NCBI GenBank assembly: GCA_021775515.1 | Contig: JAJFHR010000231.1 | Location: 1-8,000, forward strand | Source: Hyphomicrobiales bacterium | GTDB taxonomy: Bacteria > Pseudomonadota > Alphaproteobacteria > Rhizobiales > JAJFHR01 | Length of the DNA: 8,000 nucleotides | Reading direction: 5' to 3' | Shown: piece by piece, positions 1 to 5,518 of the stretch | Position numbering within the stretch: position 1 is the first letter of the stretch | Layout of the letters: every line of letters starts with the position of its first letter | Translations under genes and position numbers: made by a program | The notes under the pieces: model-generated | Database searches by the model: none | What the model was told of the DNA's origin: nothing | Seen by the model: only the letters and a program-made list of their open reading frames with translations

Positions 1-78
1 TGGTGGTTAATTTAGGTTGGAATGCTATAGGTTCATACTCTAACTGCTGCAAACAGGCGCTCATCCAACGAGGAGTTC

Positions 79-1101
79 TTAAACAGAATTTATACGGAGA
101 GGTAGTATTTTTTGTTCGCTATCGGGCAATTGGGGCCGCCGAATTCCGTTCAACTCACCACCAACCTGGTCAAGTTGTCCTATTTCCTCGGCACAGTGGC
201 GGGCTTGTTGCGTGATCCAGTCTTCAAAGGCCTGAATTTTTTCTGGCACAATATTGTGGTTGGGATAGACAATGTGCCATCCATTTTTATTGGGCTGTTG
301 AACATCAAACGGAGCAACCAGCTTTCCGGCGATAATATCGTCTGCGACGTAGGCTCGATTTGCCACGGCAAATCCCAGCCCCTGACAAGCCGCTTCAAAA
401 GATAGCATGCAACTGTCGAAAGTTGTACTTGGCGCGGTGTTCAGAACTTTGGGAGCTCCGGCAAATTTCAGCCACGACTTCCAATTAAGTGTGCAGGTTT
501 CGGAGTGCAGTAACCGGAACTGGCTCAGGTCTTCAGGCCTGATTTCCCTTATTTTTTCTCGCGACAATTTTTGATGCAAAAGGGTGGGGCTGCACACTGG
601 TATAAGGTCCTCTATGAGCAGCAGTTGCTCATAAAGACTTCCAAAGCTTCCCTGACCATAACGAATAGCTAGATCGGCATCCTCTCTGGTAAAATCAATC
701 GCGTTGTAGGTCGTTGATATGTGGAGATGGATATCTGGGTGCATATCCTGAAAGCTTGGCAGGCGTTTGAGGAGCCAACGAGTTGCAAAGGTCGGTAACA
801 CACTAATTTTTAAAACTTTCTCTCGTTCAGGATAACTGACTTCAAGGCCTGCTTCGAGAATTTTATCAAGTGCTTCGCGGACGTGGGATACAAAGGCCTC
901 ACCGGCGGCGGTAAGTAATACGGCATTACTGCGCCGGTGGAAAATTCTGAACCGCAGCTGGTCTTCAAGATTCTTGATCCTCTGGCTAACGGCCGATGCC
1001 GTAATCAATTGCTCTTCGCCGGCGCGGGTGAAATTTCCCAGCCGGGCGGCGCTTTCTACAATACGTAGCGAATTCAAATTTATTTGCCGGAGATGAAGCA
1101 C
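79..1101 (-). CDS. LysR-type transcriptional regulator, GcvA-like
   Basis: DNA-binding transcription regulator of the LysR family, 340 residues. A winged helix-turn-helix covers about residues 6-65 (SLRIVESAARLGNFTRAGEE, then the recognition helix around TASAVSQRIKNLE). The effector-binding domain covers about 95-300, with GcvA-like stretches such as VLPTFATRWL, DLAIRYGQG, GLGFAVANRA and GKLVAPF. The start is GTG at 1101; no Met codon lies between it and the helix-turn-helix, and the HTH begins at the usual distance. Only a poor ribosome site is seen. The protein is about 35 residues longer than E. coli GcvA because of a polar C-terminal tail after residue 300. It is transcribed away from the oxygenase/exporter unit and is the obvious candidate to control it and itself; a copied piece of its 5' end lies at 1651-1805. 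The effector is unknown. The family call is firm; the GcvA subgroup rests on resemblance only. Confidence 0.93.
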   Translation of the reverse strand: MLHLRQINLNSLRIVESAARLGNFTRAGEEQLITASAVSQRIKNLEDQLRFRIFHRRSNAVLLTAAGEAFVSHVREALDKILEAGLEVSYPEREKVLKISVLPTFATRWLLKRLPSFQDMHPDIHLHISTTYNAIDFTREDADLAIRYGQGSFGSLYEQLLLIEDLIPVCSPTLLHQKLSREKIREIRPEDLSQFRLLHSETCTLNWKSWLKFAGAPKVLNTAPSTTFDSCMLSFEAACQGLGFAVANRAYVADDIIAGKLVAPFDVQQPNKNGWHIVYPNHNIVPEKIQAFEDWITQQARHCAEEIGQLDQVGGELNGIRRPQLPDSEQKILPLRINSV

Positions 1102-1238
1102 AATTTTCTGTTTAAGATTCTCTAATAGTAGCCACAGGATATTTAACTTTACACATTGCAGGAAATTCGACCATCCAAATTTTCACCACAGTAGATTCAA
1201 AATTGCCGATGTCAGGCTGCGAATATTAAATTTTTCCC
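1098..1238. repeat. Diverged 141-bp direct repeat, left copy (regulator start + promoter + dead oxygenase start)
   Basis: Aligned by eye without any gap to 1802-1942 (constant offset 704), about 94 of 141 positions match. The best part is 1111-1156 (36 of 46) plus 1167-1176 (9 of 10). This copy begins at the GTG start of the intact regulator and ends where the first codons of the oxygenase would be. At its right end GAATATT (1221-1227) matches codons 2-3 of the oxygenase, but the position of the ATG reads GCG (1219-1221). It is interpreted as one arm of an old tandem duplication of the divergent junction. Confidence 0.75.
1117..1156. promoter_or_regulatory. Probable LysR-type operator next to the regulator gene
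   Basis: Best-conserved core of the repeat. It contains CTCTAAT (CTAAT at 1122-1126), AGCCA, AGGAT and TTTACACA, all shared with 1821-1860. CTAAT is the short core described for E. coli GcvA binding sites, recalled from the literature. The element lies about 20-55 bp upstream of the regulator's GTG, where binding would be expected to give autoregulation. That binding occurs here is an inference. Confidence 0.45.
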
Positions 1239-1293
1239 GCAATATCTGATAAGACAAGCTGTAAAAAAATCTAAGGCATCGCGCAATCACTGA
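1219..1293 (+). pseudogene. Decayed 5' fragment of a second oxygenase copy
   Basis: In the frame matching the oxygenase at 1923 this stretch reads A-N-I-K-F-F-P-Q-Y-L and then diverges to a TGA at 1291-1293. The intact protein begins M-N-I-Q-Y-P-P-T-I-L. Only about the first seven codons (to 1238) align convincingly, at the same 704-bp offset as the adjoining promoter repeat. The start codon is GCG, so it is not translated as such. It is read as the remnant of the duplicated target gene; the part beyond 1240 could be unrelated. Confidence 0.4.
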
Positions 1294-1650
1294 AAAAACA
1301 CTTCGCCTCAACCCACTTTGTTATTTGGTTGGACCGGCATATGTTTAGGTTCGTAGCTTGCTATTTCAAACGAACCGGCATCCCGAAATTAAGTCCTAAC
1401 GCGAGCAGCAAATTTTAGCGGTCAAAAATCCCAATTATAAAATCTGCAATTTCGCTTGATGAAATGCAAGGGGAATTAATGTCATCTGCCATTGGCAATC
1501 CATAAAAAACACATATCACAGATTTCATTTTTTATCTTGACCCAATTCGAAATCTTGAGTGAGAAGGTTAATTTGTGGCAGCTTTAACCCAAATTTTTCG
1601 AATTAGCCTAGTGCGGTTACAAAAGCCAAGATGAGCGAATTCTCACTGGT
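1239..1650. other. AT-rich gap without a recognisable gene
   Basis: No coding region on either strand is convincing. If the duplication model is right, this should be the eroded remainder of the duplicated oxygenase and regulator fragments, but alignment here is too poor to show it. Minor features are ACCGGCAT repeated at 1333-1340 and 1374-1381, and two TTCGAA-centred words near 1547 and 1598. None has a supported function. Confidence 0.5.
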
Positions 1651-1805
1651 CAATTCCGCAGGTCACACCTTTGCAGGAGCAATTTCGCGCCATATGGGGC
1701 CGATTTTATCTTGGTGTTTGACCGGAATTTGCGGCTTGGAATTTAGCCGGTCGCGAGAATTTCTGCTGAAAACGACTGTTGATTTGCTGCATTTACTTAT
1801 TGCAC
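1651..1805 (-). pseudogene. Eroded 5' end of a duplicated LysR-type regulator
   Basis: The minus strand keeps the regulator's GTG start (1805-1803) but has a TAA at codon 3 and further stops. Short blocks follow in the same order as in the intact gene and at nearly the same offset: CGCAG (953/1657, offset 704), GGCCGAT (991/1698, 707), AATTT (1032/1740, 708), AGCCGG (1040/1745, 705). This collinearity over about 150 bp, joined to the clear promoter repeat, suggests a decayed copy of the regulator's helix-turn-helix region. The similarity within this stretch is weak and needs gaps, so it is tentative by itself. Confidence 0.4.
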
Positions 1806-1820
1806 GGTTTTTTGCTTAAG

Positions 1821-1860
1821 TTTCTCTAATGGCAGCCAAAGGATTGCTAAATTTACACAA
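1821..1860 (+). promoter_or_regulatory. Probable LysR-type operator upstream of the oxygenase operon
   Basis: Second copy of the conserved element, with CTCTAAT (CTAAT at 1826-1830), AGCCA, AGGAT and TTTACACA. It lies about 95 bp before the oxygenase ATG. If transcription starts near 1897, CTAAT is centred near -69, the usual place for a LysR-type recognition site that activates. It matches 1117-1156 at 31 of 40 positions although the neighbouring coding remnants have decayed, which suggests that function has kept it. Confidence 0.5.
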
Positions 1861-1861
1861 C

Positions 1862-1890
1862 GTCTTTTATTCGGCCATCCTGATTATTAT
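1862..1890 (+). promoter_or_regulatory. Possible activator-dependent promoter of the oxygenase operon
   Basis: TATTAT at 1885-1890 is a reasonable -10 box, about 32 bp before the oxygenase ATG. Seventeen bases upstream of it there is no good -35 box (GTCTTT at 1862-1867). A poor -35 next to an operator around -69 would fit a promoter that needs its LysR regulator. The call is by eye only; the region is AT-rich and other -10-like words are present. Confidence 0.3.
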
Positions 1891-1922
1891 CATTTTATCT
1901 TTTTAATCGTTGAGGCCAAGAT

Positions 1923-2747
1923 ATGAATATTCAATATCCCCCCACTATACTCAATTACATGAGCCGTGAAGACATCGTTGGTCATTCAACCGCCTGGAAA
2001 GTTTCAGACTTGGGAGCAGTGCAATACAAACACAATTACGATCCCTCTTTGTTGGCGGTAATTGAAGAAAAAGCCCTCAAGCTCAAGGAAGAACATGCTT
2101 TTAAAAAACATTTGGATCTGACTTTTATCACCGGGGCTGACCGCTTCATTCCCGAGATCAAGGAATTGATAAATGATCAGTCGCGGTTGAACCGTGTGAG
2201 CGACTTTGCCGGTACAAAACTTGAGCAATATCCTCTGTCGATTGTTGGGACTACCGTTACATTTATGGGACCTGAGGATGGCAGCGTTGATTGGCACTGC
2301 GATGGGGTGCCGCTCACTGAACTCATTCCGCTTTCAATCAGCGATCCGATCGAGGGCGGTCATCTTGAAATTTATATGAATAATTGTGAGGTCGGCAAAT
2401 CCCAGGTTGATGAGGGCAAGGCGATCAGCAGCAAAGATATCGTTACCCTTGATCATCGGGAAGGCTATTCCACTCTCGGTCATTTCCTTGGTGTTCTTCA
2501 CCGTACAGCACCGATCAAATTTGGCAACCGAGTGACCCTGGTTATGAATTTGCGTTCAGTTGCCAAGCCGTTTGTGGACGATAATCGCTTTTTTTATCTG
2601 GCTGCAGATAATGATCACGACGAATCCGACTGGATTGAGGAAATGATAAGGGATGTGCGTGAAAAACAGCTTCCAGCTTATCGGAAATTCGAAGCTGAAA
2701 GAATGATGAAGACCAAGGCCAGTGAACTTTCCAAGAGAATGTCTTGA
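1923..2747 (+). CDS. Fe(II)/2-oxoglutarate-dependent oxygenase
   Basis: Predicted cytosolic non-haem iron oxygenase, 274 residues. The double-stranded beta-helix iron site is visible: His125-Cys-Asp127 in DWHCDG is the H-x-D pair, His193 in LHRTAP is the distal ligand, and Arg203 in GNRVTL, ten residues later, is placed to bind the 2-oxoglutarate carboxylate. A GGHLEIYMNN segment (145-154) lies between them as expected. With Asp rather than Gly in H-x-D it should hydroxylate, not halogenate. The substrate cannot be read from sequence; an amino acid or similar small molecule is a guess from the neighbouring exporter and GcvA-like regulator. The ATG has a good ribosome site, GAGG at 1912-1915 with a 7-nt spacer. 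Its last codons overlap the exporter start, so the two are probably translated together. A decayed copy of its start lies at 1219. Confidence 0.82.
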   Translation: MNIQYPPTILNYMSREDIVGHSTAWKVSDLGAVQYKHNYDPSLLAVIEEKALKLKEEHAFKKHLDLTFITGADRFIPEIKELINDQSRLNRVSDFAGTKLEQYPLSIVGTTVTFMGPEDGSVDWHCDGVPLTELIPLSISDPIEGGHLEIYMNNCEVGKSQVDEGKAISSKDIVTLDHREGYSTLGHFLGVLHRTAPIKFGNRVTLVMNLRSVAKPFVDDNRFFYLAADNDHDESDWIEEMIRDVREKQLPAYRKFEAERMMKTKASELSKRMS

Positions 2748-3622
2748 TAAAAATAAACGGTTTAGCGCTGGCTACGGGAGCCGTTTTGTTGTGGTCGACA
2801 AACGCTGTAGGTGCAAAGTTTGCTTTGGCCGAACTTCAGGTTCAGCAAGTTCAGTTTTTGCAATTTCTTGGCGCAACATTTGTGTTTCTGCTTATAAAAC
2901 GATTTTCGCAGGATCACACTAAACGCAAGAAATTATCGCTTGCAGGCTTTTGCCTTGGCGTCATCGGCTTGCCTGGAACTATGGTATTTCAATATTTGGC
3001 GTTCAATGCCGGGCCGCTTGTGGAGGTTAATTTAATTGCTTATTCGTGGCCGCTTTTGACTGCGATTATGGTCATATCTTTAAAAGATACTGCCCATCCT
3101 GTTTTCCTCCTGCTTCTTGCACTCATAGGCTTTATCGGCTCCACGCTTGTGATCGGATTTTCCGGGATTGATTTTTTGCAGATGAAATATGGCTGGGGGT
3201 TTGTTATGGCAATTTTGTCAGCTCTTTGCATGGCAATTTATACTGTCGGTACGGCAAAGATCAATTTATCACCGCAAAGTGTTCTTGTTCCTGCCGGATT
3301 AGTTGGTCTCGCGGGCACCCTTGTTTGGTGTTGGGCTGGCAACCCTGAGTGGACTTCGTTACCTCATATTCTCGCGGGGCTTTATCTGGGCATTGGTCCC
3401 ATGGGCTTTGGCTACCTGTTGTGGGCATCGGCTCTGCGTTCGGATGGTGCTGGACGTATTGCCATTTTGGGATATTTGACACCGCTAAGTTCAACAACAC
3501 TTCTATGGTCCTTTGGCGAGACACTGGAGCTGCCGGTATTTGTGGGCGGTGTTTTGATTGTAACCAGCTGTGTGATGATAGCTATTTATTCTCCTCCAGC
3601 AGTGAAAGTAGATCATGTCTGA
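2744..3622 (+). CDS. EamA/DMT-family transporter (probable metabolite exporter)
   Basis: Inner-membrane protein of 292 residues with about ten hydrophobic helices (roughly 5-25, 36-52, 65-86, 92-112, 119-139, 150-168, 180-197, 208-230, 238-258, 263-283), arranged as two EamA repeats. NLIAYSWPLL (96-105) resembles the N-L-I-x-Y-x-W-P motif of YddG-type aromatic amino acid exporters, and GYLTPL (243-248) is the equivalent place in the second repeat. The start is TTG at 2744, inside the oxygenase's last codons and sharing four bases with its stop, with AAGAGA just upstream as ribosome site; this start puts the first helix at the usual distance. Tight coupling to the oxygenase suggests it moves that enzyme's product or substrate. 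Exporter polarity is family knowledge; the cargo is unknown. Confidence 0.88.
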   Translation: MIKINGLALATGAVLLWSTNAVGAKFALAELQVQQVQFLQFLGATFVFLLIKRFSQDHTKRKKLSLAGFCLGVIGLPGTMVFQYLAFNAGPLVEVNLIAYSWPLLTAIMVISLKDTAHPVFLLLLALIGFIGSTLVIGFSGIDFLQMKYGWGFVMAILSALCMAIYTVGTAKINLSPQSVLVPAGLVGLAGTLVWCWAGNPEWTSLPHILAGLYLGIGPMGFGYLLWASALRSDGAGRIAILGYLTPLSSTTLLWSFGETLELPVFVGGVLIVTSCVMIAIYSPPAVKVDHV

Positions 3623-3791
3623 TGCAAATGCAGCTCTAAGTCAGGCTGAGGCTCTTCTGGAAAATTATGGCAATGGGGCACGCTTGCAGGCTGCCCTTTC
3701 TGCACACCGTGCTCTTCAGCTAAAAGATCTTGACGCCTGTCGTTTTTGGAAACAGGTATTGGATTTCCTGGAGCGTCATAGAACGGATTAG
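3615..3791 (+). CDS. Small helical protein with one Y-A-A-A-RFW motif (58 residues)
   Basis: Unrecognised soluble protein of 58 residues, predicted almost wholly helical. Its ATG lies inside the exporter gene (8-nt overlap), so it is probably translated by coupling. Its reality is supported by similarity to the 131-residue protein at 3913. From Tyr18 to Trp45 it shares, without gaps, Tyr at 0, Ala at +4, +8 and +12, Arg at +25, Phe/Tyr at +26 and Trp at +27. The general style (alanine-rich helix, then D-x-x-x-R-F-W and a hydrophobic helix) recalls short hypothetical proteins common in alphaproteobacteria. No catalytic, DNA-binding or membrane feature is seen and no function is proposed beyond a possible accessory role in the oxygenase/exporter unit. 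Confidence 0.75.
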   Translation: MSDANAALSQAEALLENYGNGARLQAALSAHRALQLKDLDACRFWKQVLDFLERHRTD

Positions 3792-3912
3792 CCAGGTTTT
3801 TGACCCCGTGGGTTTTGCTATTAGATTTTCTTAATAGGTAAGCGGCCAGCTTGTGTATATTTTATTTCCCGGCTGATCAGCTTGTTACGGCTGATAGAAA
3901 TGGGGTGAAAAA
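3792..3912 (+). other. 121-bp spacer with a short direct repeat
   Basis: No gene. CGGCTGAT occurs at 3870-3877 and 3888-3895, 18 bp apart, each preceded a few bases earlier by TTCC or TTA. CAGCTTGT also occurs twice nearby (3848-3855 and 3878-3885). Such closely spaced repeats can be operator half-sites, but nothing else supports that. A very short GC stem near 3804-3812 followed by TTTT is too weak to call a terminator. Confidence 0.3.
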
Positions 3913-4308
3913 TTGACAAGTTTAGCTAGGGGACCCTCAAAAAATGAGGGGACGTCAGGGGCGAGTATTTCTCGCAGTTTGTCGCCGGATTATGATGCCA
4001 AGGAGTTAATCAGATCCTATGCAGACCGGGCAGGTGAGGAAGCGGTGTTGCGGGCCTATTTCGCGGAAGGTGAAAGCAAAGAGGATAGAGCCCGGTTTTG
4101 GGTTGAATGTTACAAACACATTGATGAGGGCTGGATATCATCAAAAACCGACCAGGATCAGGTGATAAGCTGTAACATCGTTCGTAAAAAATATGGTGAA
4201 CAGGCTGTTGAACAAGCCTTGTGTCGAGCCTATTTTTCCAGGTGTGCCGGTGATGTTTCCAATACGCGTTATTGGTTGAATTGTTATCTCTACTTGACGA
4301 GATCCTGA
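3913..4308 (+). CDS. Small helical protein with two tandem Y-A-A-A-RFW motifs (131 residues)
   Basis: Unrecognised protein with two copies of the motif found in the 58-residue neighbour: Tyr36 to Trp63 and Tyr94 to Trp121, each exactly 28 residues with no gap. Both carry Ala at +4, +8, +12, the segment R-A-Y-F at +11 to +14, and R-(F/Y)-W at +25 to +27, joined by a linker of about 30 residues (64-93). The first 28 residues are polar, rich in Ser, Thr and Gly, and probably disordered. The chosen start is TTG at 3913 with GGGGTG just upstream; a later start (TTG at 3979) would still keep both motifs, so the N-terminus is uncertain. The motif sharing with 3615-3791 suggests duplication within this locus or a common small-protein family. 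No function can be assigned. Confidence 0.72.
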   Translation: MTSLARGPSKNEGTSGASISRSLSPDYDAKELIRSYADRAGEEAVLRAYFAEGESKEDRARFWVECYKHIDEGWISSKTDQDQVISCNIVRKKYGEQAVEQALCRAYFSRCAGDVSNTRYWLNCYLYLTRS

Positions 4309-4317
4309 GCAACGGAT

Positions 4318-4341
4318 TGCGGCTGAACACAGTCGCATTTT
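4318..4341 (+). terminator. Probable Rho-independent terminator
   Basis: TGCGGCTG and CAGTCGCA can form an 8-bp stem with one G-T pair around a 4-base loop (AACA), followed by a short TTTT run. It lies 10 nt after the stop of the 131-residue protein, where the end of the operon would be expected. The T-run is short, so efficiency is uncertain. Confidence 0.5.
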
Positions 4342-4420
4342 GCTGCAATAATTATGGCGATTTCATCAAACCTGTTCCTTGGGTTTGTTTTTACTGATGA
4401 ATGGGTATCAGGATTTTTCT

Positions 4421-5230
4421 ATGGATTTTCGTATTGGCGTAGCTGGATGCGGCCGCATGGGTCTGCCGATGGCAGAAGCTTTGTTGGGTGCAGGATTTTC
4501 AACACGCGGATTTGATATTCGGCCACGCCGGGAATTCGGTTCTTTTGCTGATAACATGCGACCCGATCCACTTGAGTTTATAAACGACCGCAATATCCTC
4601 CTCACCGTAGTACGGGATATCCAGCAAACCGATGAGGTTTTATTTGATGATCAGGCTCTGGTGTTAAATGCTCCGCAATTAACCCACCTTGTCATCTGTT
4701 CAACTTTGTCTCCGCGCTACCTATTTTCGCTCAAAGACAGAATACCCAGCCATATTCATCTAAGAGATGCGCCAAGGTCCGGGGCAGCAGTTGCAGCACT
4801 CGAAGCGCGTTTATCGTTCATGCTGGGTGGTGAAAAAAATATCCTCAACGATCTTGAGCCAATGTTTGCTGCCATGGGGAAAACCCTCCATCATACGGGC
4901 GCCTTTGGCTCAGGGATGACCGCAAAAGTGTTGAACAACCTCGTTGCCGCCAGCTCGGTTGCAACCACCAGGTGCGCTTTAAATTGGGCAAATCAGCTTG
5001 GTATGGATTGCGAAAAGTTATTATCGGTGATGCACGACAGTTCCGGTCAAACCTGGTTTGGCAGCAATTTTGACACAATTGAGTTTGCTCAAGATGGTTT
5101 CGATAAGGACAATACCCTCGGGATTATCAAAAAGGACGTTGAAAGCGCCATTGATGCCATGCCGGCAGGAACAGAGGATGAATTGCCACGGGCGCTAATT
5201 GCCGCAATTGAGCGATTGACCAAGCATTAA
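4421..5230 (+). CDS. NAD(P)-dependent oxidoreductase, 3-hydroxyisobutyrate dehydrogenase family (divergent)
   Basis: Cytosolic beta-hydroxyacid dehydrogenase type, 269 residues, slightly shorter than the usual 290-300. The N-terminal Rossmann motif is G-V-A-G-C-G-R-M-G-L-P-M-A (6-18), followed by CSTLSP (93-98). The catalytic lysine is Lys169 in GSGMTAKVLNN, with Asn172-Asn173, and the C-terminal K-D pair is Lys238-Asp239. The substrate-carboxylate loop is unusual: DAPRSGAAVAALEARLSFML has Ala where the family normally has the second Gly of S-G-G, and lacks the later glycines, so the true substrate may not be 3-hydroxyisobutyrate. ATG at 4421 is preferred over TTG 4379 or ATG 4397 because AGGA (4410-4413) sits 7 nt before it and the Rossmann strand starts at residue 3. 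It is flanked by a terminator-like hairpin and a 288-bp gap, so it is probably transcribed alone. Confidence 0.85.
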   Translation: MDFRIGVAGCGRMGLPMAEALLGAGFSTRGFDIRPRREFGSFADNMRPDPLEFINDRNILLTVVRDIQQTDEVLFDDQALVLNAPQLTHLVICSTLSPRYLFSLKDRIPSHIHLRDAPRSGAAVAALEARLSFMLGGEKNILNDLEPMFAAMGKTLHHTGAFGSGMTAKVLNNLVAASSVATTRCALNWANQLGMDCEKLLSVMHDSSGQTWFGSNFDTIEFAQDGFDKDNTLGIIKKDVESAIDAMPAGTEDELPRALIAAIERLTKH

Positions 5231-5518
5231 GGATAGGCTTGTCGCCAGGTTTTCAATAGCGACTCGGGTTTGCGGAAATTTATAAAGGATTATACAAGGC
5301 TCTTGTGGCGTTGTGTGACGTGGGTTTTGCGGCTATGCCGGGGAACAATGGATAAGTTTTGGTTTTCCAGCGTTTTTTGAGTTTTACACTAAATCGGAGC
5401 AAATTTTGTGACGGGTGCAAAGTGAGCCCTCAGTGGATCGTTGTCATTTATGACTAGCCACCCCGCAAGAAACCCGCATAATGAAAATATGTCAGCATTC
5501 ATTACGTATTGAGGGAGT
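5231..5518 (+). other. 288-bp intergenic region before the thioesterase/ivd operon
   Basis: No gene is supported. GTCGC (5241-5245) and GCGAC (5259-5263) could pair around a 13-base loop just after the preceding stop, but no T-run follows closely. The promoter of the downstream operon should lie here; TTGTCA at 5441-5446 and CATAAT at 5477-5482 are present but 30 bp apart, too far to pair as a sigma70 promoter, so no promoter is called. Confidence 0.35.

Larger units (their letters stand above)
1802..1942. repeat. Diverged 141-bp direct repeat, right copy (dead regulator start + promoter + live oxygenase start)
   Basis: Partner of 1098-1238 at offset 704. This copy ends in the intact start of the oxygenase gene (ATG at 1923). 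It begins with a conserved regulator-type GTG on the minus strand (1805-1803) that is followed by CAA and then a TAA stop. Each repeat copy therefore keeps one live gene start and one dead one, in mirror fashion. Confidence 0.75.

Noticed and set aside
3..215. A 70-codon plus-strand open frame at the window's left edge.
   Set aside because: It runs antisense into the 3' end of the regulator gene and shows no domain or ribosome site. Nothing else in 1-78 could be supported.
1320..1420. Continuation of the decayed oxygenase copy: a frame here contains an F-V-I-x-x-x-D-R stretch resembling F-I-T-G-A-D-R of the intact protein.
   Set aside because: It requires a deletion of about 100 bp and the similarity is only a few residues. 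It could be chance, so it was not included in the remnant.
1631..1819. A 62-codon plus-strand open frame beginning MSEFSLVNSAGH in the long gap.
   Set aside because: No ribosome site or family resemblance. Most of it coincides with the minus-strand stretch that aligns collinearly with the regulator's 5' end and the promoter repeat, so it is better read as an accidental frame in decayed DNA.
1923..2747. Oxygenase as a radical halogenase.
   Set aside because: Halogenases of this fold replace the Asp of H-x-D with Gly or Ala to free a halide site. Asp127 is present here, so hydroxylation is expected.
4379..4420. Longer N-terminus for the hydroxyacid dehydrogenase, from TTG 4379 or ATG 4397.
   Set aside because: Neither has a ribosome site, and both would add 8-14 residues before the Rossmann strand. 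ATG 4421 has AGGA at the right distance.
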